Shown: piece by piece, positions 1 through 7,984 of the stretch | Layout of the letters: each line of letters opens with the position of its first letter | Position numbering within the stretch: position 1 is the stretch's first letter | Source: JAIPEK01 sp041685935 | GTDB lineage: Bacteria > Desulfobacterota > Desulfobacteria > Desulfobacterales > Desulfobacteraceae | Direction of reading: 5' to 3' | NCBI GenBank assembly: GCA_041685935.1 | Contig: JAWLES010000063.1 | Coordinates: forward strand, 1 to 12,667 | Length of the DNA: 12,667 nt | The notes under the pieces: generated by a model | The model's database searches: none | Seen by the model: only the letters and a program-made list of their open reading frames with translations | What the model was told of the DNA's origin: nothing | Translations under genes and position numbers: made by a program

Positions 1-197
1 GAAGTGGTCAGGATAATCGGCAGAAGTGTCGGGTCGAGCCGTTCCTTGGGATCGTTCACCCGGCGGATCGAGCGGTGAAGGGCTTTGACGATGAAATAGC
101 TTGCCGTAAGCACCACAACCGCCAGAATACCTTTGTAGCCAATACCGAGAATCATTTCGGAATGATTTTCCCAGAAAGTTCGAATCGAATTTGTCAT
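1..197 (-). CDS. MscS-family mechanosensitive ion channel, N-terminal part (cut by window edge)
   Basis: Only the first 65 codons are present; the rest lies beyond position 1. The start ATG (197-195) has a strong ribosome binding site, GGAGGGG, six bases upstream. The visible protein begins MTNSIRTFWENHSEMILGIG, has one hydrophobic segment at about residues 22-38 (GILAVVVLTASYFIVKA), then a basic stretch (HRSIRR) and the sequence LDPTLLPIILTT. A first membrane helix followed by a basic turn and an 'LD.TLLP.I' segment is the usual N-terminal layout of small-conductance MscS channels, inner-membrane proteins that release solutes on hypo-osmotic shock. The pore helix and beta domain are not visible, so the family call rests on the N-terminus alone. 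A 160-nt gap with its own -10 box separates it from the upstream RND gene, so it is probably a separate transcription unit. Confidence 0.
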   Translation of the reverse strand, partial: MTNSIRTFWENHSEMILGIGYKGILAVVVLTASYFIVKALHRSIRRVNDPKERLDPTLLPIILTT

Positions 198-269
198 GAG
201 TTACCCCTCCGGAATATGGTAAAGTTTGACTTGTAACCGTTCTTCTTTCTATACATGAAACCGGCCTTT

Positions 270-280
270 CAGTTCAACTG
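270..280. promoter_or_regulatory. 11-nt perfect palindrome, possible operator
   Basis: The sequence CAGTTCAACTG is a perfect inverted repeat with a one-base centre. It lies about 11 bases downstream of the candidate -10 box of the MscS-type gene, near the expected transcription start, where a repressor could act. Palindromes this short also occur by chance, and no regulator gene adjoins it, so the functional reading is weak. Confidence 0.2.
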
Positions 281-291
281 CAAACTTTTAT

Positions 292-320
292 ATTATATGT
301 TTCCAAGGCTTTTTTAACCC
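292..320 (-). promoter_or_regulatory. Candidate sigma70-type promoter for the MscS-type gene
   Basis: On the minus strand positions 297-292 read TATAAT, a perfect -10 consensus, inside an AT-rich stretch. With a 17-base spacer the -35 position (320-315) reads GGGTTA, a poor match to TTGACA. The site is about 95 bases upstream of the MscS-type start codon and lies in the only gap at this end of the window. The perfect -10 supports it; the weak -35 limits confidence. Confidence 0.4.
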
Positions 321-351
321 CGGCGGAAAATCGCCGATCCCGTTTATACGG
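321..351 (-). terminator. Two small GC hairpins after the RND gene, possible transcript end
   Basis: Starting 6 bases beyond the RND stop codon, two inverted repeats follow each other: CCGT/ACGG at 340-351 with a 4-nt loop, and CGGCG/CGCCG at 321-336 with a 6-nt loop. In the direction of transcription the second is followed by GGGTTAAAAAAG and not by a run of T, so this is not a classical intrinsic terminator. The position, between the end of a long operon and a new promoter, makes a role in transcript ending or 3'-end protection plausible but unproven. Confidence 0.25.
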
Positions 352-357
352 CTCCTT

Positions 358-3300
358 TCAGGCGGAAGCATCTTCACCCGGGTACACAAGTTTGTAAATA
401 GACCTGAGGTCTTCTGTCAAAAGGTAGAAACAGGGCACCATCACAAGGGTGATAAAGGTGGCGAAGACAATTCCGAAACCCAGTGAAATCGCCATCGGAA
501 TCAGGAACCTTGCCTGTCTGGAAGTTTCCAGGATCATCGGCATAAGCCCGAAAAAGGTGGTAAGGGTGGTGAGAAGGATCGGTCTGAACCGCTGCATGGC
601 TGCAAATTGTATCGCCTGTGTCACCGTCTCTCCCTGCCGGACTTTTGTGTTGGTCAGGTTTATCAGTACAAGAGAGTCGTTCACCACAACCCCTGACAGA
701 GCCACAACACCGAAAAGACTCATCACGCTCAGGGAATATCCCATTATCAGGTGCCCCGCCATGGCGCCTATGATGCCGAAGGGGATGGCGCACATGATGA
801 TCAGCGGTTGAAAATAGCTTCGAAACGGAATCGACAGCAATGAATAAATCACCAGCAGTGCGAACAAAAGACCGTTGACAAGGCTTGATACACTGTCCCT
901 GATTTCCGCCTGGCGCCCTTCAAAACTGTAGGTAAGTGAGGGGTAAACCCGGGTGATTTCAGGGAGAAGGGTTTCACGCATCTGGTTCATGACGATTTCC
1001 GCCTTGGGTCTGGGGGTAACGTTGGCAGTAACGGATACCACCCTTTTACCGTCCTCTCTTTTAATGGAGGTGAAAGCCCTTGAGTGGGATATGGAGGCGG
1101 CGTTCCGCAGAAGGATTTCTCCTTCGGGTGCTTTCAGGACCAGGTTTTCAAGGGTGGATTCACGTTTCCGTTCTTCCTCTTCCAGGCTGACCATGACCTC
1201 GACTTCGCTGTTTTCACGCAAAAAGGAGAGCGCTTCTGTCCCGTGAAGCGCATTTCTTACCTGTCTGCCTATTTCCCTTGAAGTCAGGCCCATTCGCAGG
1301 CCCGCCGGAAGGATCCTGATATCAAGCTGTCTTTTTCCTCTGGCTGATCCGTCATCCACATCAGAAACCCCGTCGTAGTCGGCTATCTTGTCTGCAATCT
1401 CGGCCCCTGCGGTTTCAAGGATCTCTTTGTCCGGGTGGCTCAATCTGACTGTCAGGCCTTTTCCCGATCCGGGCCCTCCCCGGTCCGACTCGAACGATAT
1501 GGATTCGAGTCCTGGAATTTGTCCGGTGTATGTCCGCCAGAGCCGGGAAAACTCCGTTGTGCTCAGCGGTCTTTGTCCGGCCGGAGTGAGAAAGACCCGC
1601 ATGCTGATTTCGTTGTCCGTCACAAGTGAGAAAATGCCGAGAGACAGCTCATCACCGCCGTTTTCCTCTATCACCCGTTCGGCGGCCCTTGTTAATGACG
1701 TCTTTACCCGTTCGATGTTCTTGTCTGATGACCCCACAGGCAGTACCGCACTTGCAAATGCATAGTCTGATTCCACTGAAGGGAAAAGAGTCATCCCCAT
1801 ACGGCCGGATTTTACGTAGCCTGCTGCAGCCATGAGAACTGCAATGGAAAGGGCGATAACCATATACTTGTTTTTCAGGGCGAGTTGTACAAACGGTCCG
1901 TAGATTCGGGTGACAAAGGCTTCGAACCTGAGGCTGAACTTTTCCTGCATCCGGATCAGAAAGGAGAGGATGCCGGTTCTTTTGGGTTTTTTCTGGTGGG
2001 CGAGATGGGCCGGCAGTATGAACAGGCTTTCCACAAGGGAGATAAAGAACACGCAGGTAACCACCACAGGGATGAATTTAAATATTTTGCCCATGACACC
2101 GGGCACGAAGTACAGGGGTAAAAATGCCACAATGTTTGTGATCACGCTGAAAGTGATGGGCATTGCCACCTCCCTGGCACCGGTCACCGCTGATTCGAAA
2201 AAGGACAGGCCCTTCCGCCGGTTGAAATAAACATTCTCCCCCACCACGATGGCGTCATCCACCACGATACCCAGGGTTACTATAAAGGCGAACATGGTGA
2301 TCATGTTCACCGTAAAACCGGTAAACGGAAAAATCAGGAATGCACCCAGAAAGGAGATGGGAATACCGAGACTCACCCAGAATGCAAGCCGGATTTCAAG
2401 GAATACCGCCAGCAGGATAAAGACAAGGCCAAGACCCATATATGCGTTTTTCAGAAGGAGTCCCGCTCTCTGGCTGAAAATGTCCGACCTGTCCCTGACC
2501 ACGGAAAGCCTCAGACCGCCGGGCAGTTCATTGTTAAGCCTTTGAACGGTTTTTTCGGCTGCTTCGGCCACCTGAACCGGGGTTTGGCCTCCCACCCGGT
2601 AGATGTCGATCATCAGTGCCCTCCGGCCGTTAAAAGAGGCTTTCACTCCGCTGTCCTCGAATCCTTCAGCCACTTTTCCGATATCCCCGAGGGTAACACT
2701 GTCCCCTGTTTTTTCGGTGATAACGGAAAGGTTCCGGTATTCATCAGCCTGTTCCTTAAGATCCTTGATCCGGACCAGGATGTCGCCCCCTTGTGTTTCA
2801 ATGTTTCCGGCTCCCACATCAGTTGATGCGGTGCGGATTTCAGAGGCGATCGACTGCAGTGTCAATCCGTATTTTCTCAGGTTTTCGGCAGGGATTTCGA
2901 TGCGGATCTCACGCTGATTGGTTCCTGACAAGCCCACCTGGGTGATTTGCCGGGACTCCAGAAACTCGTCCCTGATCCGTTCGGCTGTATCCGTCAGAAC
3001 CGCCTCGTCATCGGAACCGTAGAGTACATAATTGACCACTTCCCTTTTCCTGTCCACGATTCTTGCCTTTGGCTCTTCCGCATCGTCAGGGAACGTGTCG
3101 ATCCGGTTTACCTCGGTTTCTATCTCCTGCCAGAGCTTGACGATATCCGTGGATTCCAGAGCCTCCACTCTTACGGACCCGAAGCCTTCGGATGCAGTGG
3201 AGCTTATGGTGTCGATTCCCTCAAGCCCTTCCACCGCCTCTTCAACAGGCAGGATTATTCCCTTTTCGATTTCCTCCGGGCTTGCGCCCGGATAGGAAAC

Positions 3301-3462
3301 CGAGATCGAAACGGTATCGGTTGAAAATTCCGGAAATACCTCCTGCTTGATGTTCAATGCCGAAATGAGCCCCCCTGCCAGCAAAATCAGCATGAGCAGG
3401 TTTGCGGCCACTGAATTTCCAGCCATCCATGCAAGCGGGCCTTTGTACCTGCGCTCACTCAT
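358..3462 (-). CDS. RND-family efflux transporter, inner-membrane permease subunit (AcrB-like)
   Basis: The protein has 1034 residues, the usual RND permease length, and should act in the inner membrane as a proton-driven trimeric pump that passes substrates to the adaptor and outer-membrane channel encoded just upstream. The classic duplicated layout is visible: a first helix at about 16-36, a large periplasmic loop (about 40-335), five to six helices (about 335-487), a seventh helix near 532-548, a second periplasmic loop (about 560-860) and final helices (about 860-1015). Helix 4 carries the proton-relay pair D402-D403 in GIVVDDAIVVGEN. Helix 10 reads GVVVNDSLVLIN (924-935), with Asn-Asp where AcrB has Lys940-Asn941. 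This favours an uncharacterised subfamily over classical AcrB/MdtB. It is not CusA-like by motif. The ATG overlaps the adaptor gene's end by 8 nt (ATGAGTGA) with only a weak ribosome binding site, suggesting translational coupling. Substrate cannot be told from sequence. Confidence 0.95.
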   Translation of the reverse strand: MSERRYKGPLAWMAGNSVAANLLMLILLAGGLISALNIKQEVFPEFSTDTVSISVSYPGASPEEIEKGIILPVEEAVEGLEGIDTISSTASEGFGSVRVEALESTDIVKLWQEIETEVNRIDTFPDDAEEPKARIVDRKREVVNYVLYGSDDEAVLTDTAERIRDEFLESRQITQVGLSGTNQREIRIEIPAENLRKYGLTLQSIASEIRTASTDVGAGNIETQGGDILVRIKDLKEQADEYRNLSVITEKTGDSVTLGDIGKVAEGFEDSGVKASFNGRRALMIDIYRVGGQTPVQVAEAAEKTVQRLNNELPGGLRLSVVRDRSDIFSQRAGLLLKNAYMGLGLVFILLAVFLEIRLAFWVSLGIPISFLGAFLIFPFTGFTVNMITMFAFIVTLGIVVDDAIVVGENVYFNRRKGLSFFESAVTGAREVAMPITFSVITNIVAFLPLYFVPGVMGKIFKFIPVVVTCVFFISLVESLFILPAHLAHQKKPKRTGILSFLIRMQEKFSLRFEAFVTRIYGPFVQLALKNKYMVIALSIAVLMAAAGYVKSGRMGMTLFPSVESDYAFASAVLPVGSSDKNIERVKTSLTRAAERVIEENGGDELSLGIFSLVTDNEISMRVFLTPAGQRPLSTTEFSRLWRTYTGQIPGLESISFESDRGGPGSGKGLTVRLSHPDKEILETAGAEIADKIADYDGVSDVDDGSARGKRQLDIRILPAGLRMGLTSREIGRQVRNALHGTEALSFLRENSEVEVMVSLEEEERKRESTLENLVLKAPEGEILLRNAASISHSRAFTSIKREDGKRVVSVTANVTPRPKAEIVMNQMRETLLPEITRVYPSLTYSFEGRQAEIRDSVSSLVNGLLFALLVIYSLLSIPFRSYFQPLIIMCAIPFGIIGAMAGHLIMGYSLSVMSLFGVVALSGVVVNDSLVLINLTNTKVRQGETVTQAIQFAAMQRFRPILLTTLTTFFGLMPMILETSRQARFLIPMAISLGFGIVFATFITLVMVPCFYLLTEDLRSIYKLVYPGEDASA

Positions 3463-4690
3463 GGGTGCGGGTTCCGGTTTTTTGTGCCTGGTTTTCTTCA
3501 GAGGTCACAGGGGCATTTTCACCGGATGGTTTTCGTTTAACCGGCATCCCCTGGACCGGGATGGAAATGTCTGATGTGATCAGTTCCTCTCCTGGCATTA
3601 CATTATCCCTGTCTATCAGAACGTTTTCAGTGTTTTTCCAGAAAGGCTGAATCCGGCGGATGTCCAGACGTCCATCCTTGAGTATCCATACATGCCGGTT
3701 GCCGTGGACGTACTTTCTCGGCAACGCGATCACATCCCTGCGTTCACCTGCAATAAGCTCCATGGTGACATATTCGTCCGTCAGCAGGGCCGGGCCTCCG
3801 GTTTCGATTCCCAGGGGATCCTTGACTTCTATAAGGATTTCCGCCATCCTTGAGCTTTCAACTGTTCTGCCGGTTTTCCCCTTTACCCTTCCGGTCCATC
3901 TGTGATCCCGGCTCCGGGATGTTATAACCGCTTTTGTGCCGTTCCCGCCGAAACTCTCCAGAGCGTCCAGCCTGTCCGGGGCCACTGAAGCAGTAATCCA
4001 GTATGTGTCAGTACCGTGCAGGGTTGCAAGCTCCTGCTGGGAAGAAACATAGGAGCCTTCGTTTACATCCGTTTCAGTGATAATTGCGTTAAAAGGGGCT
4101 TTGATCCGGGTTCTGGAAAGATCGATTCTTGCCTGCTCAAGGTCGGCTTCTGCTGCAGCCACCTCTGCTCTGACTTTGTCAAGTTCAGGTTTTCTAAGGG
4201 CAAGTGCCTTGTCTTTCACCTCGCCCATGCCGGAGTTTTCAAAATATTCGAGCTCCTTTCCGGCGCTCTTCTGCCGCCCCTGTTCCTGTTCAAGGTCGGC
4301 TTCGGCCTTTTCAAGGGCACTCTTCGCCTTTTTCAGAGCTGTAAGGTAATCCTTCCGATCGATTGTCACAAGAAGATCCCCTTTTTTAACAATACCCCCT
4401 GGATAAAAATTATCGCTGACACTGGTGACGGTTCCGCCCACGGATGGTTTCAGCAGGATTTCCCTGGAGGGTGAGACAGTACCCATTGCGTCAACAATGA
4501 CAAGGGCGTCTGTTTGTTCTATCTCAAGGGTTTCCACGTAAACATGAGGAACTTCCCTTTCCATCTGTTTTTTCACCTGGGGCCGGTTGTTGACAAAATA
4601 GAAATAGGAGGCAATTCCGGCTGTGATCAATGCGGCACAGACAAGGATTCTAATAACGACCCTGACGGTTTTCAAGGCTTTACTGTTCAT
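3455..4690 (-). CDS. RND efflux periplasmic adaptor subunit (membrane fusion protein, HlyD/AcrA family)
   Basis: The 411-residue protein bridges the RND permease and the outer-membrane channel. Residues 8-33 form an N-terminal membrane anchor; no lipobox cysteine is present, so it is held by the helix and not by lipid. The lipoyl/barrel half-motif lies at about 78-114 (KPSVGGTVTSV, then GGIVKKGDLLVTID), an Ala/Glu/Lys-rich coiled-coil hairpin at about 115-192, and the second lipoyl half at about 194-216 (TRIKAPFNAIITETDVNEG). Beta-barrel and membrane-proximal parts follow, then a hydrophilic tail from about 382. I chose ATG 4690 because AGGGGAG lies just upstream. An in-frame ATG at 4711 would add MHCQRGV but has no ribosome binding site. 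The start lies inside the end of the outer-membrane gene (11-nt overlap), and the end overlaps the permease by 8 nt, consistent with a tightly coupled tripartite operon. Confidence 0.93.
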   Translation of the reverse strand: MNSKALKTVRVVIRILVCAALITAGIASYFYFVNNRPQVKKQMEREVPHVYVETLEIEQTDALVIVDAMGTVSPSREILLKPSVGGTVTSVSDNFYPGGIVKKGDLLVTIDRKDYLTALKKAKSALEKAEADLEQEQGRQKSAGKELEYFENSGMGEVKDKALALRKPELDKVRAEVAAAEADLEQARIDLSRTRIKAPFNAIITETDVNEGSYVSSQQELATLHGTDTYWITASVAPDRLDALESFGGNGTKAVITSRSRDHRWTGRVKGKTGRTVESSRMAEILIEVKDPLGIETGGPALLTDEYVTMELIAGERRDVIALPRKYVHGNRHVWILKDGRLDIRRIQPFWKNTENVLIDRDNVMPGEELITSDISIPVQGMPVKRKPSGENAPVTSEENQAQKTGTRTHE

Positions 4691-6122
4691 TACTCCCCTT
4701 TGACAATGCATCTGCTGTAAAGTTTTCCGCCCAGCTGTTCCCGAGCGCCCGGTACAAGGATACCCTGTATTTGAAAAGTTCGGATCTGTTATTAATCAAA
4801 GACAGGTCCAGGTTTTTGAGTGCAATCCAGCGTTCGATATAAGAGACATAGTCCGCACTCCCGTTCCTGTACTCGAGTTCGGCAAAAAACAGGGCTGCCT
4901 CTGAAGCTTTGAGCCTTTTGCTGTATAGTTCGGTGACCTTTTGCTGGTGCTTTTGTTTTATAAGAGCATCCCGCACTTCCTTTACCGCCTCAAATACGGT
5001 GCCTGCATATTCGTAAAGGATCTCGTCCCGGGCCGCCTCGGACCGCCTGACTTCCTGCTTAAGCTTACCTCCCCTGAAAACCGGGGCTGTCAGATTTGCA
5101 GCCAGGTTGAACAGCCAGTCCTGCCAGTTAATGGAGAAGTCATCCGACTGAAAGGAGAGGTCCGCTGAAATGGAAATTTTGGGTAAAAGATCTTTGCGTG
5201 ATGTTTCAATATCCTTATGGGATGCGGCAAGGCGCAGTCCGGCAGCTTTGACATCAGGTCTGGCTTCAAGGAGGTCCGCGGGAATTCCCGGGTCCGGGGG
5301 ATCGGGAAGGTCAGGCAGGCCTGTGGTGGTAAGGCGCAGGGAATCCGGCCCCTTTTCCCCTGTCAGGAACACGAGCTGATTTTTAAGGGTGTCGATTTCA
5401 GAGTTTAAAGATTCCATATCAGACCGGATTGACTGAAGCGATTTCAGCTGCTCATACACATCCGATCCTTTTGCGATACCGTTTTTGAACCTTTCCTTGA
5501 GGATTTCAAGCTGCTCTTTACTTTGCCGTTCGATTTTTAAGGAAAGGGCGAGTCTCTGCTTTGCAGCCACAAGGTCGATCCAGGTGTTGGTGATTTCAGC
5601 GGCCACCGTGACCGCGGCTGCTTCAAGGTCTTTTCGGGCGGCCTTTTCGCTTAAACTCAAAGCCTCGATTTCAGAATATATTTTCCCCCACAGGTCGACC
5701 TCGTAGGAAGCGGCAAGCCCTGCGGATGCGGATTCGCTTTCAACGGATGCGGTACCGGAATGATTCTTCTGGTAGGATGAATCCGCATTTGCATCAACTG
5801 AAGGGAAAAGCCGGGACTGTTGTTTCCGTGCAGATGCTTTTGCTTTTTCAAGTCTTGCTTGTGCGGTCTGCAGGGAAAAATTGTTTTGTAAAGCCGAGTC
5901 CACCAGGCGGTTGAGTTCATCACTTTTAAAGTCGGTCCACCATTTTCCGATTTTCACTTTGCTCCCGCCGGAACCGACGTAGTTTTCCGGGGGTTCGGGA
6001 ACCGGGGGCCCAGGGGAGCGAGAAAGGCCGGTGCACCCTGACATAAGTATAAGTGTCAGCAGTAAAGCCGCTTTCAGGAACCGCCGGACCGGTTTCCGGC
6101 AATAAAACAAAGCCGCGTGCAT
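4680..6122 (-). CDS. RND efflux outer-membrane lipoprotein (TolC-like, NodT family)
   Basis: The 480-residue protein forms the trimeric outer-membrane exit duct of the pump. Residues 11-30 are a lipoprotein signal: basic PVRR, a Leu-rich core, then the lipobox LMSGC with acylated Cys30. A Pro-rich linker (38-46) precedes WWTDF at 61-65 and two outer-membrane-efflux repeats. Family hallmarks are YEVDLWGKI (140-148), IPADLLEARPDV (280-291), and APVFRGGKL (346-354). Length and motifs match the NodT/OprM type. The ATG follows the stop codon of the ACT-domain gene with no base between (TAGATG), and the region upstream has only a weak GAAGAA as ribosome binding site, so its translation probably depends on the preceding gene. 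The order channel, adaptor, permease is complete. What it exports is unknown; the neighbouring oxoacid operon hints at metabolites but this is speculation. Confidence 0.93.
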   Translation of the reverse strand: MHAALFYCRKPVRRFLKAALLLTLILMSGCTGLSRSPGPPVPEPPENYVGSGGSKVKIGKWWTDFKSDELNRLVDSALQNNFSLQTAQARLEKAKASARKQQSRLFPSVDANADSSYQKNHSGTASVESESASAGLAASYEVDLWGKIYSEIEALSLSEKAARKDLEAAAVTVAAEITNTWIDLVAAKQRLALSLKIERQSKEQLEILKERFKNGIAKGSDVYEQLKSLQSIRSDMESLNSEIDTLKNQLVFLTGEKGPDSLRLTTTGLPDLPDPPDPGIPADLLEARPDVKAAGLRLAASHKDIETSRKDLLPKISISADLSFQSDDFSINWQDWLFNLAANLTAPVFRGGKLKQEVRRSEAARDEILYEYAGTVFEAVKEVRDALIKQKHQQKVTELYSKRLKASEAALFFAELEYRNGSADYVSYIERWIALKNLDLSLINNRSELFKYRVSLYRALGNSWAENFTADALSKGSNEQ

Positions 6123-6605
6123 CTATTCTTCAAATATCCTGCCGGCAAGCTCCACATCTTCAGGGCAGAATACGAACAGGCATTTTCCGCCCGAAGGAGA
6201 GACCGACCCGTACACGTAGTTGATATTGATGCCTTCCTTCCCGAATTTTGTGGTGATTTCGGCAAGTTTGCCCGGCTCGTTTTCGATCTCGGTTGTGGCC
6301 ACTTCCTTGGTGTCAAAAAGATAGCTGTTCTCTTTTAAAAGGGCCACTGCCTTGTCCGGATCGTTCACAAGAATACGGATCAGCGCGAAATCCGCAGAGT
6401 CTCTTTTAACAGAGTTGTAGCTGGCGGATGAGGCCAGCCGTTTCAGGCTTTTCCCCCTGGCCTCGAAAAGGTTCCGCACATAGCTGGAGGCGTCCTGAAT
6501 TGAAATAGCGTCGATGTTGACCCCTGCGTCTCCCAGCAGGGAAGCGAGCCTTCCGAGTTCTCCGGGCACGTTTTTGAGAAACAGTGAAATTTCAATCCGA
6601 ATCAT
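6123..6605 (-). CDS. Tandem ACT-domain protein, probable amino-acid sensor
   Basis: A 160-residue protein made almost wholly of two ACT domains, the small folds that bind amino acids and transmit allosteric signals. The first starts at residue 2 and contains VPGELGRLASLLGDAGVNI (13-31); the second starts near 102 and contains NEPGKLAEITTKFGKEGIN (109-127). The 'PG.L..........GI/VNI' pattern is the ACT signature. No catalytic domain is attached. In comparable stand-alone ACT proteins, as I recall them, the first domain runs straight from its 'DTS' segment into the 'FxxxRxxVNDP' strand; here about 25-30 mostly charged residues (roughly 42-70, VRNLFEARGKSLKRLASS and following) intervene. The ATG has AAGGAC upstream and lies 36 nt after the gamma-subunit gene. 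Stand-alone ACT genes often sit beside 2-oxoacid:ferredoxin oxidoreductase genes in anaerobes, so it may tune that enzyme or the amino-acid pool; the ligand is unknown. Confidence 0.85.
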   Translation of the reverse strand: MIRIEISLFLKNVPGELGRLASLLGDAGVNIDAISIQDASSYVRNLFEARGKSLKRLASSASYNSVKRDSADFALIRILVNDPDKAVALLKENSYLFDTKEVATTEIENEPGKLAEITTKFGKEGININYVYGSVSPSGGKCLFVFCPEDVELAGRIFEE

Positions 6606-6641
6606 GGTGGTGTCCTTTCTCCTTGAATGGGTTCAAGATCA

Positions 6642-7178
6642 TCAGTTCCGTGCCATCTGCACGCCTTTGTCGAATGCGTCCATATTAACGGGTATCACCT
6701 TGCTTTTGTTTGCAAATTCCTCTTTGATACAGTTTTTCAGAGTATCAAGGTCCACAAGTCCGCTTTTCGCGGCAAACGCGCTCAGTGCCACTATATTGGC
6801 GCTTTTAACGGTTCCGGCCTCAATTGCGACATCATTTACCGGGAATACAAGCTCAATGATATCATCCCTTCCGGACCGCACCGGAATAAGAGAGCTGTTG
6901 ATCAGAATAATGCCCCCCTCTTTCACGGTGGGAGCGAATTTTTCAAGGGAGGGGCGGTTCATGGCCACAAGATGGGAAGGAGTTTTGATAATGGGTGATC
7001 CGATGAGCCGGTCGCTGATCACCACTGTACAGTATGCCGTGCCGCCGCGCATTTCAGGACCGTAGGACGGAATCCACGCCACGTTGTATCCCTGTTTCAT
7101 GGCTGCGTAGGCAAGCAGTTTTGCACTGAGCAGAATCCCCTGGCCGCCGAAGCCTGCAAATTTAACTTCTTTCTGCAT
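6642..7178 (-). CDS. 2-oxoacid:ferredoxin oxidoreductase, gamma subunit
   Basis: The 178-residue protein matches the gamma-subunit domain of four-subunit 2-oxoacid:ferredoxin oxidoreductases, which decarboxylate 2-oxoacids to acyl-CoA and CO2 while reducing ferredoxin. Diagnostic segments are FAGFGGQGILLSAKLLA (7-23) and WIPSYGPEMRGGTAYCTVVIS (35-55), the pair found in gamma subunits of KOR/VOR enzymes. This domain contributes to CoA binding and subunit contact in structurally known relatives. I chose ATG 7178 because GGAG lies six bases upstream; an in-frame TTG at 7190 would overlap that site. The gene begins 20 nt after the beta-subunit stop and ends 36 nt before the ACT gene. Substrate choice (branched-chain oxoacid versus 2-oxoglutarate) cannot be decided from this subunit. 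Confidence 0.92.
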   Translation of the reverse strand: MQKEVKFAGFGGQGILLSAKLLAYAAMKQGYNVAWIPSYGPEMRGGTAYCTVVISDRLIGSPIIKTPSHLVAMNRPSLEKFAPTVKEGGIILINSSLIPVRSGRDDIIELVFPVNDVAIEAGTVKSANIVALSAFAAKSGLVDLDTLKNCIKEEFANKSKVIPVNMDAFDKGVQMARN

Positions 7179-7198
7179 AAATATCTCCAAACGTAAGT

Positions 7199-7951
7199 TT
7201 ACTGGTCTTGTCCGGGTTCAGGTGTCTTGAAATCGCCGAGTTCATAGTATGGAACAAGTGTCTCTTCCGCCCATTTCAGCGACTCTTTGGGGGTCATTCC
7301 CCAGTTGGTCGGGCAGGTGCTGACAAGCTCCACAAAGCTGAAGCAGGTGCTGTTCATCTGGTATTCGAACGCTTTTTTCACAGCCTTTTTGGCCCGGTTG
7401 ACATGTTTCGGGGACAAAAGCGCCTGCCTTGTGATATAAGCCGGTGTCATTAGACCGGCCAGAAGATCCGCCATTTTTATGGGCATGCCGGTCATGCCGG
7501 TATCCCTGCCGTCAGGGGCGGTGGAGGCACGCTGGCCCGGCATGGTGGTGGGAGCCATCTGGCCGCCTGTCATTCCGTATATCGCATTGTTGATGAATAT
7601 GGTTGTAAATTTTTCCCCCCGGTTGGCTGCATGGATGATCTCTCCCATGCCTATGCTTGCCAGATCCCCGTCTCCCTGGTAGGTGAAAACCATAAGGTCG
7701 GGCCTGACCCGCTTGATACCTGTTGCCATGGCAGGGGCCCTTCCGTGGGCGGCCTCCTGGAAGTCGCAGTCGAAATAGTTGTATGCCAGAACCGCACAGC
7801 CCACAGGGGCTATCCCGACGGTTCTTTTCCGGATGCCGAGTTCGTCCATGGTTTCAGCCACCAGCCTGTGGGCGATGCCATGGGTGCATCCGGGGCAGTA
7901 GTGCGTCTGAACATCGGTCAGCGACTCGGGTTTTGAATATGTTTTTCCCAT
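7199..7951 (-). CDS. 2-oxoacid:ferredoxin oxidoreductase, beta subunit (thiamine diphosphate-binding)
   Basis: The 250-residue catalytic subunit binds thiamine diphosphate and a proximal [4Fe-4S] cluster in the cytoplasm. The cofactor motif GDGD (93-96) is followed by FINNAIYGMTGGQMAPTT (119-136), giving the GDG...NN pattern that holds Mg-diphosphate. Four cysteines fit the cluster ligands known from two-subunit relatives: C19 and C22 in YCPGCTHG, C52 in PVGCA, and C213 in STCPTNW. Length is normal for this subunit in the four-subunit type. The ATG has AAGGAGAG eight bases upstream and sits 33 nt after the alpha gene. The set of delta, alpha, beta and gamma genes in that order supports a complete enzyme. 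Names used for relatives are VorA, KorB or PorB; I leave the symbol open since substrate is uncertain. Confidence 0.94.
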   Translation of the reverse strand: MGKTYSKPESLTDVQTHYCPGCTHGIAHRLVAETMDELGIRKRTVGIAPVGCAVLAYNYFDCDFQEAAHGRAPAMATGIKRVRPDLMVFTYQGDGDLASIGMGEIIHAANRGEKFTTIFINNAIYGMTGGQMAPTTMPGQRASTAPDGRDTGMTGMPIKMADLLAGLMTPAYITRQALLSPKHVNRAKKAVKKAFEYQMNSTCFSFVELVSTCPTNWGMTPKESLKWAEETLVPYYELGDFKTPEPGQDQ

Positions 7952-7984
7952 TGTATATCTCTCCTTACACTCGGTGTGCAGTTT

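Noticed and set aside
4691..4711. Upstream start adding MHCQRGV to the efflux adaptor
   Set aside because: No ribosome binding site precedes it, whereas ATG 4690 has AGGGGAG just upstream.
6514..7065. Plus-strand open frame (183 codons) across the ACT and gamma-subunit genes
   Set aside because: It spans two well-supported minus-strand genes and their gap, and its low-complexity translation looks like an antisense shadow.
7179..7190. TTG start adding four residues to the gamma subunit
   Set aside because: The TTG overlaps the GGAG that serves ATG 7178, the better start.
7967..7977. Small ACAC/GTGT inverted repeat between the alpha and beta genes
   Set aside because: A 4-bp stem with a 3-nt loop is too weak and too common to call a regulatory hairpin.
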